DNA from: Limnohabitans sp. MMS-10A-178
GTDB taxonomy: Bacteria > Pseudomonadota > Gammaproteobacteria > Burkholderiales > Burkholderiaceae_C
Assembly (NCBI RefSeq): GCF_003063375.1
Contig: NZ_NERY01000003.1
Coordinates: forward strand, 186,001-250,000
Length of the DNA: 64,000 bases
Reading direction: 5' to 3'
Part shown: positions 35,384-44,910 of the stretch, piece after piece
Layout: the number at the start of each line of letters is the position of its first letter
Numbering within the stretch: the first letter of the stretch is position 1
Made by a program: the position numbers and the translations under genes
The notes under the pieces: model-generated
Database searches by the model: none
Told to the model about the DNA's origin: nothing
The model's input: only the letters and a program-made list of their open reading frames with translations

Positions 35384-36304
35384 TTAGCCGTTGACTTTGA
35401 GATAAACCGAATAAAGCGATGTGGTTCCGCAAATGAAAAGTCGATTGCGTTGCACGCCGCCAAAGGTGAGGTTAGCCACCATCTCTGGTATTTTTATTTT
35501 ACCAATCAGTTGTCCATCTTGTCTGTAGCAAATAACCCCTTCCGCAGAACTGGCCCACAGTCGATCTTGTTGATCGATTCGGAAGCCATCAAAGAAACCA
35601 GAGGGGCATTCTGCGAAGACGATGGAGGAGCCTAGCGTTTTGCCTGAGGCATCTACATCAAAGCGGCGAATGTGTTTGGGCCGATTGTGACCCTCAGTGC
35701 CACCGCTGTCGGCAATGAACAAATGTTTTTCATCGTTGGAAAAGGCCAAGCCATTGGGGTGGTCAAAGTCATTGGCGACTTGCGCCACTTCCAAGGTGTG
35801 AGGATCGATGCGGTAGACATGGCAACCATCTTGTTCCATGCGGTCAATTTTGCCTTCGTAATCGGCGATGATGCCGTAGTCGGGGTCGGTGAACCAAATG
35901 GAATGGTCTGACTTGATCACCACATCGTTGGGGGAGTTCAAGCGCTTGCCATTGAATTTGTCAGCCAGCACCGTGATGCTGCCGTTGTGCTCAGTCCGGG
36001 TAACGCGTCGGTTGTAATGCTCGCATGTGACCAATCGACCTTGCTGGTCTACTGTGTTGCCGTTGGCATAACCTGAAGGGTGGCGGAACACAGAAACAGA
36101 ACCATCGGTGTCGTCGTATCGCATGATTCGGTTGTTGGGTAAATCAGACCACAACAAATAGCGCCCACCACCAAACCATGCGGGACCTTCTGACCAACGG
36201 CCACCCGTCCATAGCCTTTCAACTCGCGCATGGCCTACGAAACAGCTTGCAAATTCTGCTTCGATGACCTGGAACCCACTGCCTTCAATTTCGCCGTAAA
36301 ACAT
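35384..36304 (-). CDS. SMP-30/gluconolactonase family protein
   Basis: 306 residues, six-bladed beta-propeller of SMP-30/LRE type. Metal-site acids and amides are visible in WSEGPAWF, NSPNDVVIKSD and HPNGLAFSNDEKH. These hydrolyse lactones. It lies between the molybdenum hydroxylase large subunit (19 nt) and the HsaA-like oxygenase (9 nt) in the minus operon, suggesting it opens a lactone formed in this pathway. No signal peptide is evident. Confidence 0.88.
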   Translation of the reverse strand: MFYGEIEGSGFQVIEAEFASCFVGHARVERLWTGGRWSEGPAWFGGGRYLLWSDLPNNRIMRYDDTDGSVSVFRHPSGYANGNTVDQQGRLVTCEHYNRRVTRTEHNGSITVLADKFNGKRLNSPNDVVIKSDHSIWFTDPDYGIIADYEGKIDRMEQDGCHVYRIDPHTLEVAQVANDFDHPNGLAFSNDEKHLFIADSGGTEGHNRPKHIRRFDVDASGKTLGSSIVFAECPSGFFDGFRIDQQDRLWASSAEGVICYRQDGQLIGKIKIPEMVANLTFGGVQRNRLFICGTTSLYSVYLKVNG

Positions 36305-36322
36305 GGATTTCCTAAGGTGTAC

Positions 36323-38713
36323 TTAAATTTTGCCGAGTGCTGCCAATACACGCTGCGGTGTGAAAGGCTGCACACTCACGTTGGCATTGAGGGGCGCCAG
36401 AGCATCATTGATTGCATTCATCACTGCGCCGGGCGCTCCCGCAGTGCCTGCTTCGCCCACACCTTTAGCGCCTAGCTCTGATGTTTTGGTTGGCGTTTGC
36501 ACATGGGCAATGATCATGTCAGGCATCTCGCCCGCCATTGGCACCAAATAGTCTGCCATGGAGCCATTCAGCAATTGGCCATCGTCGCTGTAAATGCATT
36601 CTTCAAACATGGCGCCGCCAATGCCTTGCACAATGCCACCGCGAATTTGCTCATCTACCAGCATGGGGTTGATGACGGTACCGCAGTCTTCCACGCACCA
36701 GTGCTTGAGCAGTTTGACAAAACCTGTTTCAGGGTCGACTTCGACGTAGGAAGCTTGGATGCCGTTGGTGAATGTAAAACCATATTCACGCGGCGTGTAG
36801 TGCCTTGTCACAGTAAGCTCTGATTGAAAATTCATGGGCAAAGTATCAGGCCTGAAGTAGGCAACTCGGCCCACCTCGCTCAATGGCATCTGCACTTGTC
36901 CGCTGAGCTTGTCTAACACCATGCCGTTGACCAAATCCAAGGTGGCAGATTCCACTTTCAAAATGACCGCGGCCACATCCAAAATGTGTTTGCGAAGTTC
37001 TTTGCCCGCCTGCAAAACCGCTTCACCGCCAATGCCTGCACCCCTTGATGCCCAAGTACCACCGCCATAAGGTGTGACGGCGGTGTCTCCTGTAATGACA
37101 CGAACGTTTTCCACCTTCACGCCCACTGCGGAGGCTGCAATTTGAGTGAACACGGCCTCTGTGCCTTGACCTTGCTCAGTGACACTGACCAAAACATAGA
37201 TCATGCCAGCAGGGTCGAGTCGAAGGGTGGCGCCATCCTGTGCTGAGATTCGCGCTCCCCCCACACCATAAAAAGCGGGCGAGGGATTGGTCACTTCAAT
37301 CATGGCAGCCAGTCCAATGCCGCGGTAGATGCCTTGAGCACGCAATGACTCTTGTTCTGCGCGCAATCCTTTGTAGTCCATCAAGGTCATTAATTTCTCT
37401 AGACATTGGTGGTGTGAAAGCTTTTCAAATTTGACACCAGAAGGCGCCGTGTAAGGATAGGCGTCGTCGGCAATCAAATTTCTCCGCCTAAATTCTGCGG
37501 GGTCCATGCCAATTTTTCTGGCCGCTTCATCGACAATGCCTTCCGTAACAGCCATGGCAATGGGGTGACCCACTGCTCGGTACTGACATGTGACATTTTT
37601 GTTGGTGAAAACCACGTCCAACTTGGCTTTGTATTGCTTGTGTTTGTAGGGGCCGCCAGTGAGGTTGACCACTTGGTTGCCTTCAATGCCGCTGGTGCGC
37701 GGGTAGACAGAGTAGGGGCCAATGCCTGTTAAGTCAGACATGTCAAATGCAATGATCTCGCCTTGCTGTGTGCAGGCCAGCTTGATTTTTACTTTGTGCT
37801 CGCGCGCGTGAATGTCAGTTAAAAAAGACTCAATTCGGTCGGCAGAAAATTTGACGGGTCTCTTGAGCATGACCGCAATGGCAGCTGTAGCCATTTCGTC
37901 GGCATAGACATGGACCTTGATGCCAAACGAGCCACCCACATCTTTGCAAATGACGCGCACGTTGGATTCAGGGATGTTCAGATGACGCGAGAAAATATCT
38001 TGCATCATGTTGGGCGCTTGCGTGCCTTGATAGACGGTGAGCAAATTCTCTGCGGGGTTGTAGTCTGCCAAGATGCCGCGCGGTTCATTGGTGACTCCAG
38101 TGTGCCGGCTGAATTCATAGACTTTTTCAACCACCACATCGGCCTTGGAAAAGGCGTCATCAAAGCCCTCGGTCACAAGCTCTCGGTTGAAGCATTTGTT
38201 GTCACCCAAATCGGGATGAATGACCACATCGCCAGCAAGCGAGGCTTCCATGTCAGTGACGGCGGGTAGCAGCTCCCAATCAACCAGCACATGGTCGAGA
38301 GCATCTTCTGCTTGCCGTCTGGTTTGGGCCACAATGGCCGCAACGGCCTCACCTTGCCAGCACGCTCTTTCAGGCGCAATGGCATATTGAGGGGCAGATC
38401 GTATGCCTTTGAGATGGCCCAAAACACCGACCCAAGGCGTGCAATATTCAGCGACCTCGCGGCCATCAAAGACAGCCACAACGCCTTTTTGTTTGCGTGC
38501 CTGCGAAAGATCCAAATGCTTGATGCGAGCGTGTGCATGAGGGCTTCTCAAATACACCACATGCACCAATCGGGGCAGTCGCAAATCGTCTAAGTAGGTA
38601 CCGCGTCCTTCGAGTAATTTTTTGGCACCTGCGCGCGGCACACTTTGTCCAACGTAGTTTTCTTGGGTGTCAACACCCTCAGCTTGAAGAGGCAGTTCGT
38701 GAGGGGCATTCAT
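36323..38713 (-). CDS. Xanthine-dehydrogenase-family molybdopterin subunit (CoxL-like)
   Basis: 796 residues, the catalytic large subunit of a molybdenum hydroxylase. The N-terminal Ald_Xan_dh_C domain is followed by Mo-cofactor-binding domains: VCKD-like IICKDVGGSFGIKVHVYADE, the active-site loop QYRAVGHPIAM (~390) and the catalytic glutamate in GVGEAGTAGAPG (~760). The loop is neither the form I CO-dehydrogenase nor the common GAGRP loop, so the substrate is probably not CO. Overlaps the iron-sulfur subunit gene as ATGA; it is the third gene of the minus operon. Confidence 0.9.
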   Translation of the reverse strand: MNAPHELPLQAEGVDTQENYVGQSVPRAGAKKLLEGRGTYLDDLRLPRLVHVVYLRSPHAHARIKHLDLSQARKQKGVVAVFDGREVAEYCTPWVGVLGHLKGIRSAPQYAIAPERACWQGEAVAAIVAQTRRQAEDALDHVLVDWELLPAVTDMEASLAGDVVIHPDLGDNKCFNRELVTEGFDDAFSKADVVVEKVYEFSRHTGVTNEPRGILADYNPAENLLTVYQGTQAPNMMQDIFSRHLNIPESNVRVICKDVGGSFGIKVHVYADEMATAAIAVMLKRPVKFSADRIESFLTDIHAREHKVKIKLACTQQGEIIAFDMSDLTGIGPYSVYPRTSGIEGNQVVNLTGGPYKHKQYKAKLDVVFTNKNVTCQYRAVGHPIAMAVTEGIVDEAARKIGMDPAEFRRRNLIADDAYPYTAPSGVKFEKLSHHQCLEKLMTLMDYKGLRAEQESLRAQGIYRGIGLAAMIEVTNPSPAFYGVGGARISAQDGATLRLDPAGMIYVLVSVTEQGQGTEAVFTQIAASAVGVKVENVRVITGDTAVTPYGGGTWASRGAGIGGEAVLQAGKELRKHILDVAAVILKVESATLDLVNGMVLDKLSGQVQMPLSEVGRVAYFRPDTLPMNFQSELTVTRHYTPREYGFTFTNGIQASYVEVDPETGFVKLLKHWCVEDCGTVINPMLVDEQIRGGIVQGIGGAMFEECIYSDDGQLLNGSMADYLVPMAGEMPDMIIAHVQTPTKTSELGAKGVGEAGTAGAPGAVMNAINDALAPLNANVSVQPFTPQRVLAALGKI

Positions 38714-39207
38714 ACCTTGACTCCTGATTCAGAAGAAGATTTGACCAAGACAGATTCGATGGCATTGACGATGGCCTGATAGCCTGTGCATCTGCAGTAG
38801 TTGCCAGAAATTAATTCGCGAATTTCATCGCGTGTAGCCTGCTTGTGATGCTTGGTAATTTCCAGCGCAGTGAGCAGCATGCCTGATGAGCAGAAACCGC
38901 ACTGAAATGCATTGTGTTCTAAAAATGCAGCTTGTAACTGTTGCAATTCCCGGCTTTCAGTTAAGCCTTCAATGGTTTGTACATTTTTACCATCTGCTTG
39001 AATGGCCAAAGTGAGGCAACCGCGAACAACTTGTCCGTCAACCATGACTTGGCAAGCGCCGCAAACGCCATGCTCACAACCTAAGTGTGAGCCTGTGAGG
39101 CCCATTTCCTCACGCAAGTAATCAACCAGGTGCATTCGCACTGGCACGTGGGCATCAACATTTTCTCCGTTGACCGTGAATTGTGCATGCATGCAATTTT
39201 CAGACAT
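38710..39207 (-). CDS. Two-[2Fe-2S] subunit of the molybdenum hydroxylase (CoxS-like)
   Basis: 165 residues. The N-terminal plant-ferredoxin cluster ligands are in CEHGVCGACQV with the later CLTLAIQ, and the C-terminal cluster in QCGFCSSGM and NYCRCTGYQ. It passes electrons from the Mo site to the FAD subunit. It overlaps the FAD-subunit gene by 8 nt upstream and the Mo-subunit gene by 4 nt (ATGA) downstream. Confidence 0.92.
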   Translation of the reverse strand: MSENCMHAQFTVNGENVDAHVPVRMHLVDYLREEMGLTGSHLGCEHGVCGACQVMVDGQVVRGCLTLAIQADGKNVQTIEGLTESRELQQLQAAFLEHNAFQCGFCSSGMLLTALEITKHHKQATRDEIRELISGNYCRCTGYQAIVNAIESVLVKSSSESGVKV

Positions 39208-40063
39208 GTGTTGCTCCCGCTTGTATCAAAGCTCTTGACAATAGAACCCGCGATAAATGTTTTTTGGTGGCCGCGTTGGCCGATAAATCGCCAGCCGGCT
39301 GAAGGTCTTCATCTAGCGCAGCTTGGGCTTGTGAAATGGTTTGCGAGTTGATGGATTGCCCAGTCAGGGCCTTCATGGCACGTGGCGCCAAAATGGGTTT
39401 GTCGTCCATGGCCATGAAGGCCAAGGCGACATCCTGAATGGTTTGTCCCTCTAAGCTCAAAGCCAAGGCCATGCCAGCCATGGCGTAATCGCCTTTGCGG
39501 CGGGCCAGTTCTGAAAACACAAAACGTTGGTTTGGCTTGGCAATGGGAAACTCCACCCCGATCAGTATTTCATCTGCTTGTACGGCTGTTCGGTAAAGGC
39601 TGATGAAAAATTCGCTGGCTTTGACACGCCGCTCGCCTTTAGCACTTTGAATGATGAGCGTGGCATTCAAGGCCAGTGCCACTGCGGGGTACTCAGCTGC
39701 CGGATCGCCCAAAGCCAAACTTCCACCAATGGTGCCTTTGTTGCGAATGGCCAAATGAGCCACATATGGCACTGCTTGCGCAAGCAGAGGAATGTGCTCT
39801 TTTACGATGTGAGAAGAGTCAATTTCATGGTGGGTGGTTAGTGCGCCAATGCGAATCACATTGCCATTTTGTTGTATGCCCTTGAGTGAATCAAGACCAC
39901 TGATGTCGATCAATATGCTTGGGTTGGCCATGCGCAAGTTGAGCATGGCCAAAAGGCTTTGTCCGCCTGCCAACAATTGCGCGGCGTCACCATGTGTTTT
40001 AAGCGCTGAAAAAACATCAGCCATGGTTTGGGCTTTGAGGTACGAAAACTCTGGCGACTTCAT
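39200..40063 (-). CDS. FAD-binding subunit of the molybdenum hydroxylase (CoxM-like)
   Basis: 287 residues from the ATG at 40063 (MKSPEFSYLKAQT); the frame continues 16 codons upstream without family similarity. FAD-site motifs LLAGGQSLLAMLNLRMANP and AIRNKGTIGGSLALGDPAAEYPAVALAL are typical, followed by a CO_deh_flav_C-type end. It is the first gene of the five-gene minus operon (FAD, Fe-S, Mo subunits, lactonase, HsaA-like oxygenase). Confidence 0.92.
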   Translation of the reverse strand: MKSPEFSYLKAQTMADVFSALKTHGDAAQLLAGGQSLLAMLNLRMANPSILIDISGLDSLKGIQQNGNVIRIGALTTHHEIDSSHIVKEHIPLLAQAVPYVAHLAIRNKGTIGGSLALGDPAAEYPAVALALNATLIIQSAKGERRVKASEFFISLYRTAVQADEILIGVEFPIAKPNQRFVFSELARRKGDYAMAGMALALSLEGQTIQDVALAFMAMDDKPILAPRAMKALTGQSINSQTISQAQAALDEDLQPAGDLSANAATKKHLSRVLLSRALIQAGATHV

Positions 40064-40237
40064 TGAAAAATCCTCTTCAACATAATTGATTGAAGCATTG
40101 CTATAAAACAATGACTTTTCAATACTATGAGAGAGGCATTGAAATCACATCCGCTAATACCCTAATTGATACAAAGATTCACAAACCAAAAGGGGTGATG
40201 GCTGAATAGGAACCTTGCATTCGCAACGACCTGTCAG

Positions 40238-41173
40238 TTATTGGGTGTCTGACTTGCGTTGAAACAATTGCTTGAGATTGAAATTGGGCGTGAGTACCAC
40301 CGCCATGGCAATCAAGATCAAAATCAGTGCTGAAATATCCGCTAGGGCAACAGACTCCCCAAGCACCAAAGCCCCCCCTGTGACCCCAAAGACGGGTACC
40401 AACATGATGGAGAGTCCGCTTGAGACAGCCGACAGTTTTCTAGCAACATGGAACCAGGCAACATAACTGATGGCAAATGTGATGACGCCGCCATACAAAA
40501 TGGCCAGCCATTGCAAAAAGTTGGGCCATGCCCACTGATCTCTTTCAAATGCAATGGTGAGGAAAACGAAGAAGACAAAAGCGATGAACAAAGCCCAGAA
40601 GGTGAGGGCCACGCCATGAAGCGCCAGTACCGTATTTTTGACCATGGCATTGCCAATACCCCATGTGACCGCGGCAACCAGCATGACCCCAACACCCAGC
40701 GGGTGATTGCCCCATTGCTCATGGCTTCCCCAGGCCAGTATCAGAGCCGCCGTCATGGCCAAAACAATGCTCACAATTGACCGACCATTTATTTTTTCTC
40801 GATAAAGCAAAGCGCTGGCCAACAAGGCCCAAACTGGCATGGTGTACCCAATGATGGCGGCGCGCCCTGAGTTGAGCATGCTGACACCATAGATCATGGG
40901 CAGGTGCCAACCCACCATGTTGAACATGCTTAACTTGAAGACTGGCCATTTTTCTTTGCTGATGACAGACAAAGAAATACCTTTGAAATGCGCGTAAATT
41001 CCGATGGAGACAAAACCGACAATGAAGGTAAAAGCCCTGAACGCAGAAGGCGGGTAACTGTTGACCACAAACTTCATGACGGGGTAGTTCATGCCCCACG
41101 AAACCGTCACAATGAGAACCATGAGCAAATCTTTGGCGCTGACTTTGGCCGGTTCTGAAGCTTGACTGGTCAT
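40238..41173 (-). CDS. EamA/DMT-family inner-membrane transporter
   Basis: 311 residues from the ATG at 41173; an upstream TTG at 41206 is less likely. About ten hydrophobic helices in two EamA repeats (VTVSWGMNYPVMKFV and TWGIGNAMVKNTVL open the two halves). Typically an exporter of small metabolites. Its gene is the neighbour upstream of the molybdenum hydroxylase operon in the same direction, with a 174-nt gap, and might be separately promoted. Confidence 0.88.
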   Translation of the reverse strand: MTSQASEPAKVSAKDLLMVLIVTVSWGMNYPVMKFVVNSYPPSAFRAFTFIVGFVSIGIYAHFKGISLSVISKEKWPVFKLSMFNMVGWHLPMIYGVSMLNSGRAAIIGYTMPVWALLASALLYREKINGRSIVSIVLAMTAALILAWGSHEQWGNHPLGVGVMLVAAVTWGIGNAMVKNTVLALHGVALTFWALFIAFVFFVFLTIAFERDQWAWPNFLQWLAILYGGVITFAISYVAWFHVARKLSAVSSGLSIMLVPVFGVTGGALVLGESVALADISALILILIAMAVVLTPNFNLKQLFQRKSDTQ

Positions 41174-41266
41174 CTTTGAGGCAATTGAACTCGTTTGAGA
41201 ATTCAACTACTTTAATCGGAATTCCACGTATTGGGAAATGATGGCTTTTTAAGCCAACCCGTGAAA

Positions 41267-42280
41267 CTAGTGTTTTTCGTACAAAGCGTCTAGAAGCGCT
41301 TGACCGTTTTCATATTGAGCTGCAGTGCGTTTTTCCTCTTGTCGCATCCGCCATTTGCGCATGGGTTGACCATCTTTCAATTGCTGCAACAGGTAGGGCG
41401 CCCATTGACGCGCATTTTGCGCCGATACCAGTGGGTGAGTGGCATCGCTGCCGTGATTCATGTTGTGCGAATGAACATACTGAGCCACCACATTCAAATT
41501 GTCTGAGCCGTCGTGGTTGTGGGACACAATTTTGAAACCAGATTTTTCCAGCAAGTTGCGCAAGGTTTGGCCGGTGAAGTAAAGGGTGTGGGCTCTGAAA
41601 AACATGTAATGGGGTGAACACAAGCGCAAAGCGTTGGGTACCTCGATGTAGAGCAAACCCTCTGGCTTGAGTTTTTCGCCAATGTTGCGCAAGGCTGCAA
41701 TGGGCTCGGGCAAATGCTCAAGCACATGGAACATGGAAACCAAGTCCAAAGAACGCGGCAATTCGCTGGCCAAACAATGTTGCAGTGTTCCGTTGTTGAC
41801 ATCGATGCCCAGCCTGTTGCGCGCATAGGTGGCATAGCCTTCATGCGGCTCAATGCCTTTGGCTTTGAATCCCAGGGTGTGCAACAAATAAACAAACTCG
41901 CCACTGCTTGAGCCAATGTCTAAACTTTGTTTTGAATGGGCAAGTTTGTCGTTTAATAAACCATCGCTGTTTTGTAGCAGCCATTGCCAGCGCTGTTGGG
42001 CATTGCGACCGGCCCTCAAAACATGTCGCAGGGCTGGCTGCACCGCAGATTTGTAAGCTTGGCGATACTGTTTTGCATACCATTCAGCCAATTCTTGATC
42101 TGTGGGCAAAGGGTCAATGCGGCCCAAGCCACAATCGCTGCAGGAAACAGTGATCAAAGTTTCATTGGTTTTGCCATCTCGATTGGCAATGATTTGAGCA
42201 GAGATACCGCCACAACTGGGGCAGGGGGTGTCGGCATTCAACTGCGTGCCAGAATCTTTTTTGAGTGAGATAGAGGTCAT
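41267..42280 (-). CDS. Class I SAM-dependent methyltransferase with N-terminal zinc ribbon
   Basis: 337 residues. Two CxxC knuckles (CPSCGG and CSDCGL) form an N-terminal zinc ribbon, then the AdoMet motif I QSLDIGSSSGEFVYLL and motif IV/post I MFHVLEHLPEPIAALRNIG. A methyltransferase_11/23-type core is clear, with a C-terminal tail. The target is unknown; family members often modify sugars or lipid-linked compounds. It stands alone with 254 bp upstream, in which I see no other gene. Confidence 0.88.
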   Translation of the reverse strand: MTSISLKKDSGTQLNADTPCPSCGGISAQIIANRDGKTNETLITVSCSDCGLGRIDPLPTDQELAEWYAKQYRQAYKSAVQPALRHVLRAGRNAQQRWQWLLQNSDGLLNDKLAHSKQSLDIGSSSGEFVYLLHTLGFKAKGIEPHEGYATYARNRLGIDVNNGTLQHCLASELPRSLDLVSMFHVLEHLPEPIAALRNIGEKLKPEGLLYIEVPNALRLCSPHYMFFRAHTLYFTGQTLRNLLEKSGFKIVSHNHDGSDNLNVVAQYVHSHNMNHGSDATHPLVSAQNARQWAPYLLQQLKDGQPMRKWRMRQEEKRTAAQYENGQALLDALYEKH

Positions 42281-42534
42281 GGGTGGCAATTTTAGGAAAG
42301 AAACGGTACTTTATTTGTCACACGCTTTTTTAAATCCACAATTAAATTGCCCTATTTATTGTCCAATCGGGTCTTGATTTTATTGACTCATTCACTTAAA
42401 TTAGCCTCCCTCACTGCCTAAAAGTGATCGCATGATCAAGTTTTTTTGCATTCTTTGCCTAATTCTTTGATGATTGTGTCGGGATTTTCTTGCGCATCAT
42501 TCCGGGCGCCACGACTCGGATGAAGGGACATTGA

Positions 42535-43233
42535 ATGATTGAGCTTTATTACTGGACAACTCCCAATGGTCACAAGATCACCATGTTCATGGAGGAGTCC
42601 GGGATCGATTACGAGATGAAGTTGGTCGACATCCGTAAGGGCGAGCAGTTCAATCCGGAATTTTTGTCGATTGCCCCGAACAACAGAATTCCAGCACTGG
42701 TTGATAATAATCCTGCCGGTCAGGGTGAAAAAATCAATCTATTTGAATCTGGTGCCATCTTGCTTTATCTGGCGGAGAAAACAGGACAATTCATTCCGCA
42801 AGACTTGAAAGGGCGAGTTGAGTGTTTGAAGTGGCTTTTTTGGCAAATGGGTGGCTTGGGGCCCATGGCGGGACAAAACCATCACTTTGTTCAATATGCG
42901 CCAGAGCCTGTGCCCTATGCCATTGACCGCTATGTGAGGGAAACCTCACGCCTGTATGGCGTATTGAATAAACATCTTTCTCAGGCGGGCCCCTACATTT
43001 GTGGCGAATACTCTATTGCCGATATGTCTATCTACCCGTGGATCGTGCCGCATGAAAAACAACGTCAAAATTTGGCTGAATTCCCAGCTTTGAAATTGTG
43101 GTTTGAGCGAGTTCAGGACCGCCCAGCCACACAACGTGCCTATGCCCTGGCAAGATCGATCAATACTGAACCCAATGTGAACGAAGCTTCAAGGCATCTG
43201 TTGTTCAGTCAAGATGCGAAAACAGTCAAGTAA
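42535..43233 (+). CDS. Glutathione S-transferase family protein (YfcG/YghU-like)
   Basis: 232 residues, full GST fold. The N-terminal thioredoxin-like domain has LYYWTTPNGHKITMFMEE and ESGAILLYLAEKTG (glutathione-site), and the helical C-terminal domain starts near residue 92. TTPNGHK resembles the YfcG/YghU branch, which reduces disulfides using GSH or GSSG bound in the site. It is the first gene of a plus operon; its stop overlaps the next gene's ATG (TAATG). Confidence 0.88.
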   Translation: MIELYYWTTPNGHKITMFMEESGIDYEMKLVDIRKGEQFNPEFLSIAPNNRIPALVDNNPAGQGEKINLFESGAILLYLAEKTGQFIPQDLKGRVECLKWLFWQMGGLGPMAGQNHHFVQYAPEPVPYAIDRYVRETSRLYGVLNKHLSQAGPYICGEYSIADMSIYPWIVPHEKQRQNLAEFPALKLWFERVQDRPATQRAYALARSINTEPNVNEASRHLLFSQDAKTVK

Positions 43234-43991
43234 TGCAAATTGACACCACCTATTTTTTCTACGCAGCATTGGGCTCTGTATTGATTGGCCTTTCAAAAGG
43301 CGGCTTACCGTCTACAGGCATGCTGGCGGTGCCAGTCCTTTCTTTGGCAATTTCGCCCATTCATGCAACCACCTTGTTGTTGCCCATTTACATTATTTCA
43401 GACGTGGTGGGTGTATGGCTTTATCGCAAGAATTTCAGCTCTTTCAATGTCAAAGTTCTCATACAAGGCGGACTTTTTGGGGTCTTTGTGGGCTGGCTCA
43501 CTGCTTCGGTGATCTCTGAAGAGCTGGTTACTTTTTTGATTGGCTTGATAGGCGTTTTGTTTTGTTTGAATGCTTGGTTTAGAAAAGTCAACGATGACCC
43601 ACCCAAACCACCCCAAACTTTGCCCGGAATTTTCTGGGGTTCTTTGGCGGGCTTTACAAGCTTCATCTCCCATGCGGGAGCGCCGCCTTTTCAGGTCTAT
43701 GTGCTGCCTCAAAAACTTTCAAAGGCCGATTTTGCTGGAACGGCAACTTTGGTTTTTGCAGCGATCAACCTCGCCAAAATATGGCCCTATCAAGACTTGA
43801 GACCCTACCAGTGGGGCGATCTGATGGAAGCTGCTTACTTGGTGCCTTTTGCCATTGCAGGCACCTTTGCAGGCGCAATTTTGACCAAGAAAATTCCTGA
43901 CAAACTTTTTTTCCTGTGGGTGCAAATTGGCTTGTTTGCAATTTCACTCAAGTTGATTTGGTCCTCATTGGGGAGTCGAATCATTTTTTAA
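43233..43991 (+). CDS. TauE/SafE (TSUP) family permease
   Basis: 252 residues, about eight membrane helices. ALGSVLIGLSKGGLPSTGMLAVPVLSLAISPIHATTLLLPIYIISDV and the second half GFTSFISHAGAPPFQVYVLPQK are the two TSUP repeat motifs. These permeases export or import sulfonates, sulfite or small organic acids. It is linked by a one-base stop-start overlap to the GST-like gene and followed by the deacetylase after 19 nt. Confidence 0.9.
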   Translation: MQIDTTYFFYAALGSVLIGLSKGGLPSTGMLAVPVLSLAISPIHATTLLLPIYIISDVVGVWLYRKNFSSFNVKVLIQGGLFGVFVGWLTASVISEELVTFLIGLIGVLFCLNAWFRKVNDDPPKPPQTLPGIFWGSLAGFTSFISHAGAPPFQVYVLPQKLSKADFAGTATLVFAAINLAKIWPYQDLRPYQWGDLMEAAYLVPFAIAGTFAGAILTKKIPDKLFFLWVQIGLFAISLKLIWSSLGSRIIF

Positions 43992-44010
43992 CTCTGACGA
44001 AGGAGCCTTT

Positions 44011-44892
44011 ATGACCGATTTACTCAGCGCACGATCTCCTTATTCGGCGATCGTCGACCGACCAGTGTTGAAGTTGCCAAACCAAGGCCGATTGTTGGTT
44101 TGGATCATTGTCAATGTTGAGCACTGGAGCATTGAGCGCGCCATGCCGCGCATGGTTTTAAGCCCGCCTATGGGTCAACCCATGCTGCCTGATTTGCCCA
44201 ATTGGGCATGGCACGAATACGGCATGAGGGTTGGTTTTTGGCGCCTTTATGATGCGCTCAACCAGCGCGGTATTGTTCCCACCATGGCCACCAATGGCAT
44301 TGTTTGCGACAGTTACCCGCGCATTGTGGAGGCAGCGCTGAAGGAAAACTGGGAAATCATGGGGCATGGTTTTGTGCAAGGCCCGATGCACAAATTACCC
44401 AACCAAGCTGAATCCATCATGGCCACGGTTGAGACCATCCAGCGCATGGCTGGCAAGCCACCTGTGGGTTGGGAGAGTCCCGGCCTCACTGAGGACGACA
44501 ACACGCTCGATTGCCTGTCGCAAGCGGGCATTGAGTATGTGGCAGATTGGGTCTTGGACGATCAACCCGTCTGGTTGAATGCCAAACCCCAACCTGTTTT
44601 GTCTGTTCCTTACACCGTTGAAATCAATGACATTCCCATGATGTTGTTGCAGCAGCATCGCTCCGAAGAATTGCTCTTGCGAGGCATCGATCAATTTGAG
44701 CGCCTGTGGCAAGAAAGTGAAACAATTCCTCGCGTGATGTCTATCAGTGTGCATCCCTACATCACCGGTGTGCCCCACCGAATTGGATATTTTGAAAAAT
44801 TGCTAGATCACATTCAGTCTAAGGCCGGCGTTGTGATCCAAACAGGCGAACAAATTTCAAACTGGTACCGCGAACAAGTACCTTTTAAATAA
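44011..44892 (+). CDS. Polysaccharide deacetylase-family protein, PuuE-like
   Basis: 293 residues, NodB-type (beta/alpha) barrel with VNVEHWSIERAM near residue 35, ATNGIVCDSYP, GHGFVQGPMHKLP, VGWESPGL and SVHPYITG as candidate metal or catalytic segments. The layout with an EHW near the N-terminus resembles allantoinase PuuE-type hydrolases and not cell-wall deacetylases; there is no signal peptide. It could act on an amide or ureide. AAGGAG precedes the ATG. Third gene of the operon. Confidence 0.83.
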   Translation: MTDLLSARSPYSAIVDRPVLKLPNQGRLLVWIIVNVEHWSIERAMPRMVLSPPMGQPMLPDLPNWAWHEYGMRVGFWRLYDALNQRGIVPTMATNGIVCDSYPRIVEAALKENWEIMGHGFVQGPMHKLPNQAESIMATVETIQRMAGKPPVGWESPGLTEDDNTLDCLSQAGIEYVADWVLDDQPVWLNAKPQPVLSVPYTVEINDIPMMLLQQHRSEELLLRGIDQFERLWQESETIPRVMSISVHPYITGVPHRIGYFEKLLDHIQSKAGVVIQTGEQISNWYREQVPFK

Positions 44893-44910
44893 TTTTTCAA
44901 GGAGACAGAC

